A stretch of DNA of 64,000 nucleotides from Ridgeia piscesae. Lineage: Eukaryota; Annelida; Polychaeta; Sabellida; Siboglinidae. Below, piece by piece: positions 1-13,611 of the stretch. The notes under the pieces are model-generated. The model was not told where the DNA came from. It did no database searches and saw only the letters and a list, made by a program, of their open reading frames with translations. The DNA lies in contig JAODUO010000581.1 in NCBI GenBank assembly GCA_025642075.2, positions 164,501-228,500 of the forward strand, given 5' to 3'. The position numbers and the translations under genes are program-made. Each line of letters begins with the position of its first letter. The stretch's first letter is position 1.

Positions 1-190
1 GAAGACCATTAGTACACAAATATCCACCACTGTTTATGGCCAAGTTCTCATTCACCCAGCTGAGTGAATTAGACCAATGTAGAGTGAAGGAACTTGTCCA
101 AGGTTCATAACAGGTTCAAAATGGCAGCACAGGATTTGAACCCGTGTTCTCTATCTCTAGCCCAAGAAGGGATGCTTTAACCCGTGTGAT
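1..190 (-). mobile_element. tRNA-derived SINE copy, probably cut by the window edge
   Basis: Read on the minus strand, this stretch has a polymerase III B-box-like block (GGTTCAAATCC, about 133-143) followed by CTGTGCTGCC. A body follows with short landmarks (TTCACTCTA, TTCACTCAGCT, GAATGAGNACNTGGC). The same landmarks occur in the same order in the plus-strand copy near 27.2 kb, so the two are members of one family. Such a tRNA-like head with a conserved central body is typical of invertebrate SINEs. It is not a functional tRNA gene: no cloverleaf can be drawn and the A box is poor. Confidence 0.6.
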
Positions 191-1470
191 TTATATTGTG
201 ACAGTACCTTACTTAGTTTGTTAATATCCACATTGTTCAATATCCTGCATTTCTTAATAACTACGCAAACTTTACAGTACATATATTTTTGTGGATTTAA
301 ACCAAGTCGGTTGTATGACTAAAACAGTCATATTTTCCCTATTACTGGCAGCTCCAATGATAATATGTGTGCAACCTCATTGAATAATGAATGAGAAGTA
401 AACCCGAGTAATAGTAATGCCTCACTGCAGTAAACAGTCAGTCTGATGCAAAAAGCCTGAGTCACCACGTTTCAACGTTTAAAAAATGTTCATTATTTGC
501 AATCTTTGCAATCGATTTTTGCACGATTTCTTCCTATTTGTTCCTATTTCCAGGACAATACATCACGTGTGAGAACAACAGTCGACATGCACAGATCAGT
601 CTTCATAATAAACAACACAAAACCAATCAGTGTTTATCAGACGAGATTTCACATTCGCCATCCCCAATCAATCTTTGATACTTTCCAGGAGACCCTGAAA
701 ATAACGTGTTTCTATTTGCAGTAAACCCCCTTGGGTACGCCTTACTTAAGTCGTCTGTTTCCCAGACACCTGCTCCGGCTGATACAGAACTGCCGTGTGG
801 TTCGGCTCGATCATAAATATTAAACAGACACACTCGATCCAGCGTGAATGCCGCTAATACTGCACGCTCGAACAAAATGCGATAAAAAACTATTTATGCA
901 AATTACGTGAAGGTGTGCATTCTGCTGGGGATCGAACTGACGGAAGAGAAGTGTTTGGTTCAGGGTGACTGCACTGAATACAAGGGACAGGTGTAAATAT
1001 AGCACTGTCCTTTCTGCTTCGGTGACACGGAAGATGGTGTTGAATCTGAAGTGATTCTCAAATCAATGCGTCTTTATGCCTCCACATTAGACACGCGTCC
1101 TTGTAGATTCGTCGTGCCTCTGTCAACCAACAGCCTGGCATGTTTACTGAATGCCCTTGATGGGTGACGTCACAGACCGCCCAATGAAAATATTCCGCTT
1201 AATGCACAAAATTACACATTTATTGTTAAAACAAGATTAACAAACTAACACCCAATTTCATAAACATCCAGTCTTCTAAAACGTTAGCTCAGTAGATGTA
1301 GGTTTATATACGTGTTGGAACTGGGGGAGGGGGAGGGGGCTTGTGGGAAAAGCCCCTTCAATATTTTGGTGAGCACTGGATACACAGTTAGACCCCAGTA
1401 TTTAGGGAAACGGTGGGTTTTTGTGTACATTTTTAGACATAGGAATGTTGGCGATTCTCAGGCAGGGTGC
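191..1470. other. Non-coding stretch, no gene recognised
   Basis: The open frames here are short and show no recognisable domain. The part from about 730 to 1170 is richer in CpG than its surroundings. On the minus strand it holds a GTTCGATCCCC string that resembles a polymerase III B box, but no SINE body was recognised. Confidence 0.4.
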
Positions 1471-1564
1471 AAGGAGCCTGGAGCAAGGAGCCTGGAGCAA
1501 GGAGCCTGGAGCAAGGAGCCTAGAGCAAGGAGCCTGGAGCAAGGAGCCTGGAGCAAGGAGCCTG
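1471..1564. repeat. 14-bp minisatellite
   Basis: About 6.7 tandem copies of GGAGCCTGGAGCAA, nearly identical, with one G-to-A variant (CCTAGAG). The reading frames across it encode only EPGARSLEQGAWSK-type repeats and are not taken as genes. Confidence 0.9.
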
Positions 1565-2963
1565 AAAGATGTTTTGGCTGAGCAAAATATTATTATGAAC
1601 ATATTATATTTAATGGTTTTAATGAGGCAAAACCGTCTTTACATGTGAGACTAGTACTTAAAATTATCTTTTTCTTTGATTATGGAGGAATTTGAAATCA
1701 AAGTATATTAGTCAACATTATTTGGAAGAAAAAAAAAATATATATAATGTACCCCAAATGTAATATTTAGCAAACAGTACATAAATCTGATGTGTAAATA
1801 CAGCAGATGTATTGACAGACATTACTTGTACACGTGCAACTGATGGCACATTGTCCTGGAAGACCTGACTTGTGTATGGATGAGAATCAAGTACTGGCAA
1901 TAACAAACACCTTTCATAGTGTCAATGACAGACACTGAGTGACAAGGGCATTGCTTAGACTGTTCTCAATGTCCACTCATCAATGTAAAATGCAATTTAA
2001 ATAACTCCTCTACTCTAGGCATAGTGTTCAGTCTGTTGTCTGCAAGGCAGTTGTCAGAGTTTGTGGCCATCAGTTCACTCCCAGACTTGATTGCAATTAG
2101 CTGAGTGGCACTTTAAGACTTCGAAGAATTTCTTTTGTTTCCTTGACATAGAAATCCTAGAGGTTGGTTCTTCCTAGTGGCTGAAAGGGAGATTCCTGAG
2201 AATTTTCCTGCGTACTTAGGAGACTTAATACATGTGCATTGTGTTGTGCTGCGATCATCGGCTGAGTCTGTAAAAGTGGAAGATTTTCAAAACAAAGGAG
2301 GAGAGCATAAGTTTTCTAAGAAAAACGGAAAACGCAGAAGATCTTAGGATAAAGTGGATGACTGGGAAGGTTTGCATTACACACGGGAAGACACTAAAGT
2401 AATTAATAACAGTAAATACGTTTAGTGTGCATAAATAAATAATATCTATAGATCCAGTCCGAATTAACTAGTCCTCTCAATTACCTAATTTCTCTCATAA
2501 GGTTTTTAATGATATGTTGCGCAACACAAATGACAATTTAAGATGTATATGAATACCACCAAAATGACAGTTACAGTTTGCTATTTTTGTTTTATAAAAA
2601 GTATCTAAGTAAGATTATGCCAACTGTCTGAATTACTGTCATTTGTGCAAATTGTTTCATTGTACCCATAACCTTTCAATAAAAATCAGAGATAAGAATT
2701 CATTCTGTCTGTAGTAACTGGTGAAACAAATATGTGACGTTTCTCCATAACTTCATAACCAGTAAGTTAATCTTGCATTTCTGAATCACTTATAATATTC
2801 TCAATTCTAGAATCAAAAATCTTGACACCATGCCAACCTGCATTTAATGTTCCATTAATTAACAACATTCTTAATTTGAAAGTTACACCTGGAAAATGTT
2901 CAATGTGTAAATAACACAGAACTTTAATTAGTCAACATTGCTGTGGGTTGCTTGAACTGATTT
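1565..2963. other. AT-rich non-coding stretch
   Basis: No convincing open frame, RNA gene or mobile element was recognised. A-rich and T-rich runs and scattered stops are seen on both strands. Confidence 0.4.
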
Positions 2964-3174
2964 CCCAGACAAAACTGCTTCCTAGGCAAGACTGTCTTCC
3001 TATAGACAGACTGCCTTCATGGGCAAGACTCTCTTCCTAGACAAGACTGCCTTCCTAGGCAAGACTGTCTTCCTAGACAAGGCTGTCTTCCTGGGAAAGA
3101 CTGTCTTCAGAGGCAAGACTGTCTTCCTGGGAAAGACTGTCTTCAGAGGCAAGACTGTCTTCCTGGGAAAGACT
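2964..3174. repeat. 18-bp minisatellite
   Basis: About 11 imperfect copies of an 18-bp unit of the form AAGACTGTCTTCCTAGGC. Eighteen is a multiple of three, so one plus-strand frame stays open and encodes a GKTVFL-type hexapeptide repeat. Nothing upstream or downstream supports a gene. Confidence 0.85.
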
Positions 3175-3473
3175 CACATTTGTTCGTGTTGTTATGCTCA
3201 TGTTCTAACACACACTCATGCTCTTCTCATATAATTCCTAGCTACACTTCCACGTGGCTTCTGATGATAGAATGACTCCAGTCGATGCTGAGTGGAACTG
3301 TTCCTGTTGTGAACCTGGGGCGGTTCAAACTGTAGTGAGTGTACACTGTGAGATATGTACAGTGTGAATGCAGTGTATCAGCAAAGACAAGCAAATAGGT
3401 GGACAGCCAGAGTGACCAACAGACACATGGGCAGATAGGTGGACAGACACAGACAGACAGATGTGCCACTGGT

Positions 3474-3869
<396 letters not shown>

Positions 3870-3978
3870 GAGCTTGTTTCAGGTGAAGACATCAATTATT
3901 CTTAAATGCCTGTGAGACTATCAAATGAGAGCTTCACCATCAGCTGCACCAGCCCACCTGGGCCACGCTGTGTGCAGC

Positions 3979-4387
3979 CATAGAGCAACATCCTCGCTCA
4001 AATGTTGACAGAGCAACAACCCAGCTAACAGTGTGCAGAGCAACAACCTGGCTAACACTGTAACTAGTAGAGCAACAATTTGACTACCAGTGATAGAGCA
4101 ACAACCTGACTACCAGTGACATGGCAACAACCTGACTAACACAGTGACAGAGCAAAAACCTGACTAACACAGCGATAGAGCAACAACCTGACTACCAGTG
4201 ACATGGCAACAACCTGACTAACACAGTGGTAGAGCAACAACCTGACTAACAAAGTGATAGAGCAACAACTTGATTAACCATGTGATAGAGCAACAACTTG
4301 ACTAACACAGTGATAGAGCAACAACCTAACTACCAATGATAGCGGAGCAACCTGGCTAACACAGGGTTAGAGCAACAACCTGGAGAC
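3979..4387. repeat. Diverged ~28-30-bp minisatellite
   Basis: About 13 imperfect copies built around GAGCAACAACCTGACTAAC and ACAGTGATA. Copies differ in length and sequence, so the array looks old compared with its neighbours. Confidence 0.85.
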
Positions 4388-4423
4388 AACTCTTACAATG
4401 CAGCCAAATAGAACACTCACTGT

Positions 4424-4711
4424 ACAGTGTAGGACACTTTGTTAGTGCAGGACAGTGTAGGACACTTTGTTAGTGCAGGACAGTGTAGGACACTTGGTTA
4501 GTGAATGACAGTGTAGGACACTTTGTTAGTGCAGGACAGTGTAGGACACTTGGTTAGTGAAGGACAGTGTAGGACACTTGGTTAGTGAAGGACAGTGTAG
4601 GACACTTTGTTAGTGCAGGACAGTGTAGGACACTTTGTTAGTGCAGGACAGTGTAGGACACTTTGTTAGTGCAGGACAGTGTAGGACACTTGGTTAGTGA
4701 AGGACAGTGAA
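4424..4711. repeat. 28-bp minisatellite
   Basis: About 10 copies of a 28-bp unit with the core GACAGTGTAGGACACTT followed by GTTAGTGCAG or GTTAGTGAAG. It shares the string GTAGGACA with the array starting at about 5181, so the two may have a common origin. Confidence 0.9.
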
Positions 4712-5180
4712 GTACATTTTAGGACAGCACAGCATGTGTGGTGAATGACAGTGTGCAACAACAGCAGTGTTGTGTGTGACATCACAATAGTGCATGACAG
4801 CACAGAACCTTAGCCACACATACGTTTTTGCCAGTCTTGAACAAATGAAGTGTGACGAACAGCCTGCATTTATGTCGTTCACATCAATCACAGCCATTAC
4901 TGAAAAGCTAAATTTTATAATGATAAACCAGCGTCATATGAACCACTTAAATACTGATCTATTTCATTAGTCTCACTACCAATGTACCAATCTACCATTT
5001 GTGCCCATGATAGTCATTAGTGTGGGCCCTGGACTGGAAGTATTACTTGATCTCTTGACCAGCTGGTTCTGTCTCAGTTCCACTAGTCATATCATTTGTA
5101 ATTGCCTATCTATCTGTACCAGTCTTGAAAACCAGCAGACAGACAGACTGCTGGCTTAAAGACACTTGAACAGCTTAATG
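4712..5180. other. Non-repetitive spacer, no gene recognised
   Basis: A 67-codon minus-strand frame is present but has no recognisable domain or splice context. Confidence 0.4.
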
Positions 5181-5920
5181 CAGTATAGGACAGTATAGCT
5201 TTACAGAGTAGGACAGCATAGTACAGTATAGGATAACATCTACTGTGCAGGACAGCATAGTACAGTATAGGACAACATATACTGTGTAGGACAGCATAGT
5301 ACAGTATAGGACAACATCTACTGTGTAGGACAGCATAGTACAGTATAGGACAAAATCTACTGTGTAGGACAGCATAGTACAGTATAGGACAACATCTACT
5401 GTGTAGGACAGCATAGTACAGTATAGGACATCTACTGTGTAGGACAGCATAGTACAGTATAGGACATCTAAAGCGTAGGACAGCATAGTACAGTATAGGA
5501 CATCTACTGTGTAGGACAGCATAGTACAGTATAGGACATCTGTGTAGGACAGCATAGTACAGTATAGGACAACATCTACTGTGTAGGACAGCATAGTACA
5601 GTATAGGACAACATCTACTGTGTAGGACAGCATAGTACAGTATAGGACATCTACAGCGTAGAACAGCATAGTACAGTATAGGACATCTGTGTAGGACAGC
5701 ATAGTACAGTATAGGACATCTACTGTGTAGGACAGCATAGTACAGTATAGGACAACATCTACAGCGTAGAACAGCATAGTACAGTATAGGACATCTACAG
5801 CGTAGGACAGCATAGTACAGTATAGGACAACATCTACTGTGTAGGACAGCATAGTACAGTATAGGACATCTACAGCGTAGGACAGCATAGTACAGTATAG
5901 GACATTTACAGCATAGGACA
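5181..5920. repeat. 33- to 39-bp minisatellite
   Basis: About 20 copies with the constant core GGACAGCATAGTACAGTATA and a variable linker (ACATCTACTGTGT, CATCTACAGCG, CATCTGTGT). Unit lengths differ by multiples of three, and the core has no stop on the minus strand in two frames. Open frames of 248 and 272 codons result. They consist only of CPILYYAVLHSR-type or MLSYTVDVLYCT-type repeats and are not called genes. Confidence 0.92.
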
Positions 5921-6544
5921 CCTGCCATCAGTGGTGACCAGCCAGTCTCTCAGTGTCTCCTGTGCATTGTAATCTACCTCAGGCCCTGAATACATTGTAT
6001 CTCATACACTCAATGGGAAACCATTATGTGTCCGGCGACTTGTTAATAAACCTAACCAATGTAATCCAATCATTACTGGACACGTGGGTACATTATAAAT
6101 AAATTATTATGTCAACCAAATGGACGAATGTTTAACCAGACACCCACCTACTTTGGTGTTGCACCCGCCCACAGCCCATCAGCGTTCCTCCCACATCATT
6201 GGCTGACCTTTCGATGAATTCCACTTTCATCTTACGGTCTCTGTCTCACTGCCGCACTGAGACCACCACAGACTGTGTCCCCAGGACACAGTCTCCTGGC
6301 AACTTCAATGTCACTCAAACACCAGCTATGGAATGGTGACAGTCAGAACTGGTCAGCAGGTCAGAGACTTGACCAGTAGACTGCCACGGTAAGTATAAGG
6401 TGGACGCATGAGATGGGTGCATGAAACGGATGCAGGAGACTGACTTAGAACATGTATTCAACAGATAGACAAATGACCAAAACAATTTCCATCTGAGGCT
6501 TCAAGAAACTTATCTGTAAGAGATGACAAAATCTACAAGAAATG
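5921..6544. other. Unique spacer between two arrays
   Basis: No open frame of note. The DNA is less AT-rich than the surrounding spacer and contains no recognised repeat. Confidence 0.4.
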
Positions 6545-8864
6545 ATAGATGACAGGAGCGGTGAGAGATGACAGGAGCTGTGAGAGACGACAGGAGCTGT
6601 GAGAGATGACAGGAGCTGTAGGAGATGACAGGAGCTGTGAGAGATGACAGGAGCTGTAGGAGATGACAGGAGCTGTGGGAGATGACAGGAGCTGTGAGAG
6701 ATGCCAGGAGCTGTAGGAGATGACAGGAGCTATGAGAGATGACAGGAGCTGTAGGAGATGATAAGAGCTGTAGGAGATGACAGGAGCTGTGAGAGATGAC
6801 AGGAGCTGTAAGAGATGACATGAGCTGTAAGAGATGACAGGAGCTGTAGGAGATGATAAGAGCTGTAGGAGATGACAGGAGCTGTGAGAGATGACAGGAG
6901 CTGTAGGAGATGACAGGAGCTGTGAGAGATGACAGGAGCTGTGGAGATGACAGGAGCTGTAGGAGATGACAGGAGCTGTGAGAGATGACAGGAGCTGTAA
7001 GAGATGACAGGAGCTGTAGGAGATGACATGAGCTGTAGGAGATGACAGGAGCTGTGAGAGATGACAGGAGCTGTGAGAGATGACAGGAGCTGTAGGAGAT
7101 GACAGGAGCTGTAGGAGATGACAGGAGCTGTGAGAGATGACAGGAGCTGTAGGAGATGACAGGAGCTGTAGGAGATGACAGGAGCTGTGAGAGATGACAG
7201 GAGCTGTGAGAGATGACAGGAGCTGTAGGAGATGACATGAGCTGTGAGAGATGACAGGAGCTGTAAGAGATGACAGGAGCTGTAGGAGATGACAGGAGCT
7301 GTGAGAGATGACAGGAGCTGTATGAGATGACAGGAGCTGTAGGAGATGACAGGAGCTGTGAGTGATGACAGGAGCTGTAAGAGATGACAGGAGCTGTGAG
7401 AGATGACAGGAGCTGTGAGAGATGACAGGAGTTGTGAGAGATGACAGGAGCTGTGGGAGATGACAGGAGCTGTGAGAGATGACAGGAGTTGTGAGTTGTG
7501 AGAGATGACAGGAGCTGTGAGAGATGACAGGAGCTGTGAGAGATGACAGGAGCCATGACAGATGACAGGAGCTGTGAGAGATGACAGGAGCTGTGGGGGG
7601 TGACAGGAGCTGTGAGAGATGACAGGAGCTGTGAGAGATGACAGGAGCTGTGAGAGATGACAGGAGCGTAGGAGATGACAGGAGCTGTGAGAGATGACAG
7701 GAGCTGTGAGAGATGACAGGAGCTGTGAGAGATGACAGGAGCTGTGAGAGATGACAGGAGCTGTGGAGATGACAGGAGCTGTGAGAGATGACAGGAGCTG
7801 TGAGAGATGACAGGAGCTGTAGGAGATGACAGGAGCTGTAGGAGATGGCAGGAGCTGTGAGAGATGACAGGAGCTGTGAGAGATGACAGGAGCTGTGAGA
7901 TGACGACAGGAGCTGTGAGATGACGACAGGAGCTGTAGGAGACGACATGAGCTGTGAGAGACGACAGGAGCTGTAGGAGATGACAGGAGCTGTGAGAGAT
8001 GACAGGAGCTGTAGGAGATGACAGGAGCTGTGAGAGATGACAGGCGCTGTGAGAGATGACAGGAGCTGTGAGAGATGACAGGAGCTGTGAGAGATGACAG
8101 GAGCTGTAAGAGATGACAGGAGCTGTGAGTGATGACAGGAGCTGTAAGAGATGACAGGAGCTGTGAGAGATGACAGGAGCTGTGAGAGATGACAGGAGCT
8201 GTGGAGATGACAGGAGCTGTGAGAGATGACAGGAGTTGTGAGAGATGACAGGAGCTGTGAGAGATGACAGGAGCTGTGGGGGTGACAGGAGCTGTGAGAG
8301 ATGACAGGAGCTGTGAGAGATGACAGGAGCTGTGAGAGATGACAGGAGCGTGGAGATGACAGGAGCTGTGAGAGATGACAGGAGCTGTGAGAGATAACAG
8401 GAGCTGTGAGAGATGACAGGAGCTGTGGGGGTGACAGGAGCTGTGAGAGATGACAGGAGCTGTGAGAGATGACAGGAGCTGTAGGAGATGACAGGAACTG
8501 TAGGAGATGGCAGGAGCTGTGAGAGATGACAGGAGCTGTGAGAGATGACAGGAGCTGTGAGATGACGACAGGAGCTGTGAGATGACGACAGGAGCTGTAG
8601 GAGACGACATGAGCTGTGAGAGACGACAGGAGCTGTAGGAGATGACAGGAGCTGTGAGAGATGACAGGAGCTGTAGGAGATGACAGGAGCTGTGAGAGAT
8701 GACAGGCGCTGTGAGAGATGACAGGAGCTGTGAGAGATGACAGGAGCTGTGAGAGATGACAGGAGCTGTAAGAGATGACAGGAGCTGTGGGAGGTGATAA
8801 GAGCTGTGTGACATGACAAGATCTGTGTGACGTGACAGGAGCTGTGAGAGATGACAGGAGCTGT
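6545..8864. repeat. 19-bp minisatellite, 2.3 kb, with higher-order structure
   Basis: About 120 copies of the 19-bp unit GAGAGATGACAGGAGCTGT, with frequent variants GTAGGAG, GTAAGAG and GTGGAG. A block of about 250 bp marked by the rare variants TGACGACAGG, GACGACATGA and CAGGCGCTG appears twice: once around 7857-8110 and again around 8518-8770, about 660 bp apart. This points to block duplication inside the array. Three minus-strand frames are open over nearly its whole length because the unit is stop-free on that strand. They are treated as artefacts. Confidence 0.95.
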
Positions 8865-11640
8865 ATTAACGAAGGAAACAGTTGACAAGAGATGCATGCA
8901 GGAAGTGTAGCCAGCCATCCAGTAGGTATGCCTGCCACTACATGCAGCATCCTGTGCCTGTGTCCCTGGCTCCCTGCCCCACTTACACCTGCTCCTGTGG
9001 GCTGATTAAGGCTTGATTAGTCCCTCTGCCTGAAGCCACATCAACCTCCTACAGACCTGGTGACACGGCACGGAACTAGCTACAGGCCCACCACAACCCA
9101 CGCCACAAATAACATCCTCAAGAATTAGCAATCGGACATGATGTGTTGGCACATCTCTGGGGAGAGGACCAGGGGACCATATCACTAATGTTGTTAAGAG
9201 CTCTTAAGCCTTAATTTGCACTTTAAAATCAGTGTTGATCTTTATCAGTGATATTGAATAATAACTGAAAATTATCAACACCATGAAGTTCCAGCGGGAC
9301 ATTGTCACTGGTGTGTCATGGAAATATTGTCCTCAGTAATATGCCAATGAAATTTTGCATTTTTTTAAACCCAATAAATTGAATAACAATATTTTTAAAG
9401 ATTAGTTTTCTTTAAGTTATTTAGCTTTGTGAAATGGTACCCATTTTGGGGAAATAAACAGCTTTAAATAACTACAGTGCTGTTGTTAATGCATCATCAG
9501 TTGATGGGTCTGTTTCAGGCTAATTGTTCAAGGAAGTGAATGAACCAAGATTAAGGTTCATTGACTTCAGCACCAAGACGTACTTCAGTAATCCACAGAA
9601 AGCTTGTACATGTTCAGTGACTGTGATTGTAAAAAAATAGATTGTGGTTAATTAATTTGAGTAGTCCTTCCCCAGGCTAGCTAACTTGGAACGTTCAGTC
9701 TAGAATGCTGTTAATGGGATAAATCCACGACTCTTTAAATGTCGCTTTCTAGAAAGTATATATATCAACTGAATATAATATGCATTTTTATGTTTTGAAT
9801 TTTCCAGTAATTTTGTGGGAATTGTTCACTTGTTTTCCATAACTATTTTCATTTAACTAATTGCATATTAAAGCAACTGCCTCAGCTGGTTCAGCCATAG
9901 ACAATTACAATTCAAATCATGTGTCTGTAATGTGCGAACAGTGTGTGTATTTATAGTAAACTATAATATAATATTAGATTAGCAATTAAGCATTTGGGCA
10001 ATTTTATTGTGTTATGACCTGCTTTACCTATTTATTGATTAATTAATTTATTTATTATTACTTTGTTTATGTATTCAATTATTTATTTATTTGTACTGAA
10101 CATTTACATTTTAAGAAAAATTTGAATTGTCAAGCATGAATTAAATAAGCTAATTTGTGTATATGTCGCACAAACATATTATAGTTGCACACACACACAA
10201 AACTGGCATGTAGAAATGGATAAGTTTTGCAAAATTTACTTTAAATTATATTAAAATTCAACTGAGCATACACCTTTACATATTACAAAGAATCCAGTAA
10301 GAAAATATTTCATTTAAAGCCCATTAGAAGAGCAACCAATTAATCACAGTGGCATTTCACATAACCACACAGAGTACACACTTAGCTTGCTGTCAAAACA
10401 TTCTTCTCTGACAACAAGCACAATGAGGACTCGAGGACAGTTCTGGAGAGGTCCAACCGTAACAAATGACACAAATGGCCGCAACCTGCAGCTGAAATGC
10501 CACAGGAATGTGTTATTTTGATGCCTTAAGATAAAGCGCTAAGAAGACCAAATTGACATGTCCTGCGTCACCAAACTGACATGTCCTGCATCACCAAGTT
10601 GACATGCAGAATCACAGAGTCATTGACCATATCATAAGCACGCTAATGAGACGTCATCAACGGCTTCTCACCAACATAACAACCACGTCTGCAGAGGATG
10701 TAATTAATTGTTAATGCACTCGGTAATTACATATTTGCAGAAATTAAGCAAGCCTGACGGCGGCGGTGGCAATGAACTTTGAACAACCGAACAAGGAAGT
10801 CGGAGCCTGTCAACATTTAAAGGTTAATGCAACTTTCTGTAAGGCATCTCAACCGTCCACGTAATTACACATGAAAGGCGCACACGATAGACTGTCACAG
10901 TTACAGCGTCCCCACAGACCATGTTCTTATTTAGGGTCTACAACGTCCGTGTGGACCCAGTTCCTATTTAGGGTCCGCAACCAGACGTCCACCTCCGTTC
11001 TTCCGCCTCATCCAATCAGCCGTCGGCTCACTCACCGGCCGCTCGGAAAATTGCATAAAACTAAAATGGCAGTAATCTGATTGGAAGAAAACATTGCACC
11101 ATCTGCTACCCATTTAGCCGGCCGTTTAGTCGCCCCGGTGTCCCCAGCACACGTCTAATATCAGAAAGTGGCAGAAGAATCATCTGATTTATGTCCCGCT
11201 TCCTGATTCGGCCGACAACGAGAGATTCATGGATAGATTAATTGAAAACATCTTCAGCAAGGAAGCGTTACTGATTGGCTCATTTTGGTTCCACACAATT
11301 TATTTTATGTATCCTATTTTTGTGATGGTTTTATTAAATGCAATGACACACGATATGATTGCCTGTAACATTTAGATGTCATAAAATGTTTAATTAACTG
11401 GACGGAAATTTACCATGAAATCCAGTCATATTTTACAGCAAACTTTTTTATCTTCCACATTGTTTGCTGGAAAGAAGGTAAACTGTTGGACATATATTTT
11501 GTCTTGCTCAATTTGTCACCCATTTAAAAAAGATTCACATGCCTCGACTAGGTGTAATAACAGTGTAAACATGTAATAAACACTACATCTGTAATAATTG
11601 TGAACATCTACTGCTGTTTAAGCCTGTCTCCTGTAAGGAA
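8865..11640. other. Long AT-rich stretch with no recognised gene
   Basis: A threefold ~24-bp repeat (TGACATGTCCTGC plus CACCAA) lies at 10553-10612. The part from 10741 to 11220 is less AT-rich, with CCAAT-type strings near 11011 and 11273 and a CATAAAA near 11053. It could be an old regulatory region, but no transcript can be tied to it. The rest shows nothing recognisable. Confidence 0.4.
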
Positions 11641-11760
11641 ACTTCCCAATCGCTTACGTGTATGGTTAGTCAATTACACGTGTCATTATGCAATCACCTT
11701 AATGTGCCATTACATAATCATTTACATGCGTCATTACACAATCACTTACACGTGTCAGGG
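11641..11760. repeat. Short diverged repeat (ACACAATCACTTACATGTGTCATT family)
   Basis: Four imperfect copies of a ~24-27-bp unit. The same motif recurs at about 12965-13075, so the two stretches are related. Confidence 0.6.
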
Positions 11761-12029
11761 TTCAACATTAAGGTTTTTCATTTTTTTTTTTATTACAGTG
11801 TATTTGAAAATTTAGTGGCCCCCAAAGAGTCACTGACTCAAATTTTCACAGAAGATGCATATGTTTGATCAATGTTGCTTCACAACAACTCCACTGATGT
11901 ACGAGGATAAATGAATGTTAAATTGTGGTACAATTTGTTTATTACTGCAAAATCTGAGGTGTCATTCAAAATAAAAAAGCTTTTAGCAAAACTCTAATTT
12001 TTCCATATATTTTTTTTTTTTTAATATAT

Positions 12030-12075
<46 letters not shown>

Positions 12076-12725
12076 GTATATGTATGTATATATATGTTTA
12101 TTTCAGAAAAAAAATCCATATGTATAAATAAAATACAATAAAGAAATTAATAAAAGTACAATATATATAATACAATTAAGCCAATTATCAAGTAGAATTA
12201 AAGAATAAAGAAGTAGGTAATAAAAATAAATAGGTCATGAAAAAATAGAATAAGGAGCTAAAAAAAAATTTTTTTAATACAGTACAACACAGATATCATG
12301 TGCACAATTGGGGTGTCCAGTATTTGTACATGGAACTTTTAAAATGTGTATCTGTTTGGAAGTAGTTAACAAAAAGGGTTTTTAGACTGATGACATAAAT
12401 GACAATATTACGTGAGAACACTAAGTTAAATGAAGACAGTTAATTTTGGTATCACTCTGCTATTACTAAGACATGTGACGCATCATTCACATTAAAACAA
12501 GTTCTCAAGAAATCCTTTCCCTGTGCTGGATGCAATGCCCACGGTTCCTAAGAACTCCCCCCATGGCATTACTAGTAGAGACGCCATGGGATTTATTGAG
12601 AAACTCAACACGTGATCATATTTGAGCGAGAACATGGTCGAATATAGATTCGGTTGTTGCAGAGTCTGTGTTATTGGCGCATAAAGGGTGCCAAGTGGGG
12701 GAGCTAGTTAAGACCACAACCAAAT
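11761..12725. other. AT-rich spacer with a (TA)n tract
   Basis: A (TA)n and TATG tract occupies about 12020-12100. Stops are dense in every frame and no gene was recognised. Confidence 0.5.
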
Positions 12726-12945
12726 GGATTGAAACCAGTGGCCCAAAGACTAGTAAAATATGAACATTATTAGGTCAAATTAACCCAAAATTTTCAAAAA
12801 CCAAGCTGGGCCATCAGGCCAGTGCCAATATTGGATTGAAACCAGTGGCCCAATAGACAAGCAAAATATGAATACAATTAGACCAAATTGGCCCGACATT
12901 TTCAAAAACCACGCTGTGCCATCGGGCCAGTGCCAATGTCGAGCC
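12726..12945. repeat. 107-bp tandem duplication
   Basis: Two copies, both starting GGATTGAAACCAGTGGCCC at 12726 and 12833. They share AATATGAA, TTTTCAAAAACCA and GCCAGTGCCAAT in the same order and differ at scattered sites. Confidence 0.85.
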
Positions 12946-12959
12946 TTGTAAGTTGTTAG

Positions 12960-13075
12960 ACAGTCACCTACATCTGTGTTGTTACAGTCAGTTACATGTG
13001 TTGTGACACAATCACTTGCATGTGTCATTACATTCATATGTGTCATCATGCAATCACGCGTCGTTACACAATCAC
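12960..13075. repeat. Second copy cluster of the ACACAATCACT repeat
   Basis: Imperfect copies of ACACAATCACTTGCATGTG-type units, related to those at about 11641-11760. Confidence 0.55.
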
Positions 13076-13611
13076 TAGCATTTTGATGGCTTCAGCAATT
13101 CATATTTGTTCAAAAATATCCCAGCCGTGTGTGAGCTACAAATAAGCTGGCATCCTGTGCCTAATTAAATGTAGTTTGTACAAACTGCTCCATTTCGCTT
13201 GTTATGCCAGTCCGAGATGATATCAGAATTGCCAATTCCCAGGCCCAGTAAATATGTTATAGAAACGAGGTCATGTTGGCTGCATGTTTACTTTCGTCAG
13301 ATACTACATAGCTGAACACATTATTTGGACCAAATTACTGCGACAACGGTTGATATTGAAAAGAACAGTACAGTTTTATCATAGTTATGGGTCAATGGCT
13401 GAAATATGTGCTGTGATCATACTGCTGTCACACTGGCGTCATGCTGGCATCACTCATGCTGATAAATGGTGTCACATTAATATGACACTGGCATCACACT
13501 AGTGTCACACTGATGTCACATCATCAGTTAATGTCATACTGCCAGAATAGCCAGAGGAACTCATTTCGTCACATCCCAGTTGAAGCGGGGAAATTTGTAA
13601 ATACCTTTTTG

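Noticed and set aside
130..145. Possible tRNA gene from a GGTTCAAATCC box on the minus strand
   Set aside because: No cloverleaf or good A box can be formed, and a matching SINE copy exists at 27.2 kb.
6510..8950. Minus-strand open frames of 694, 802 and 805 codons
   Set aside because: They are overlapping translations of the 19-bp tandem array in three frames. All stay open because the unit has no stop on that strand. No start, splice or domain evidence supports a gene.
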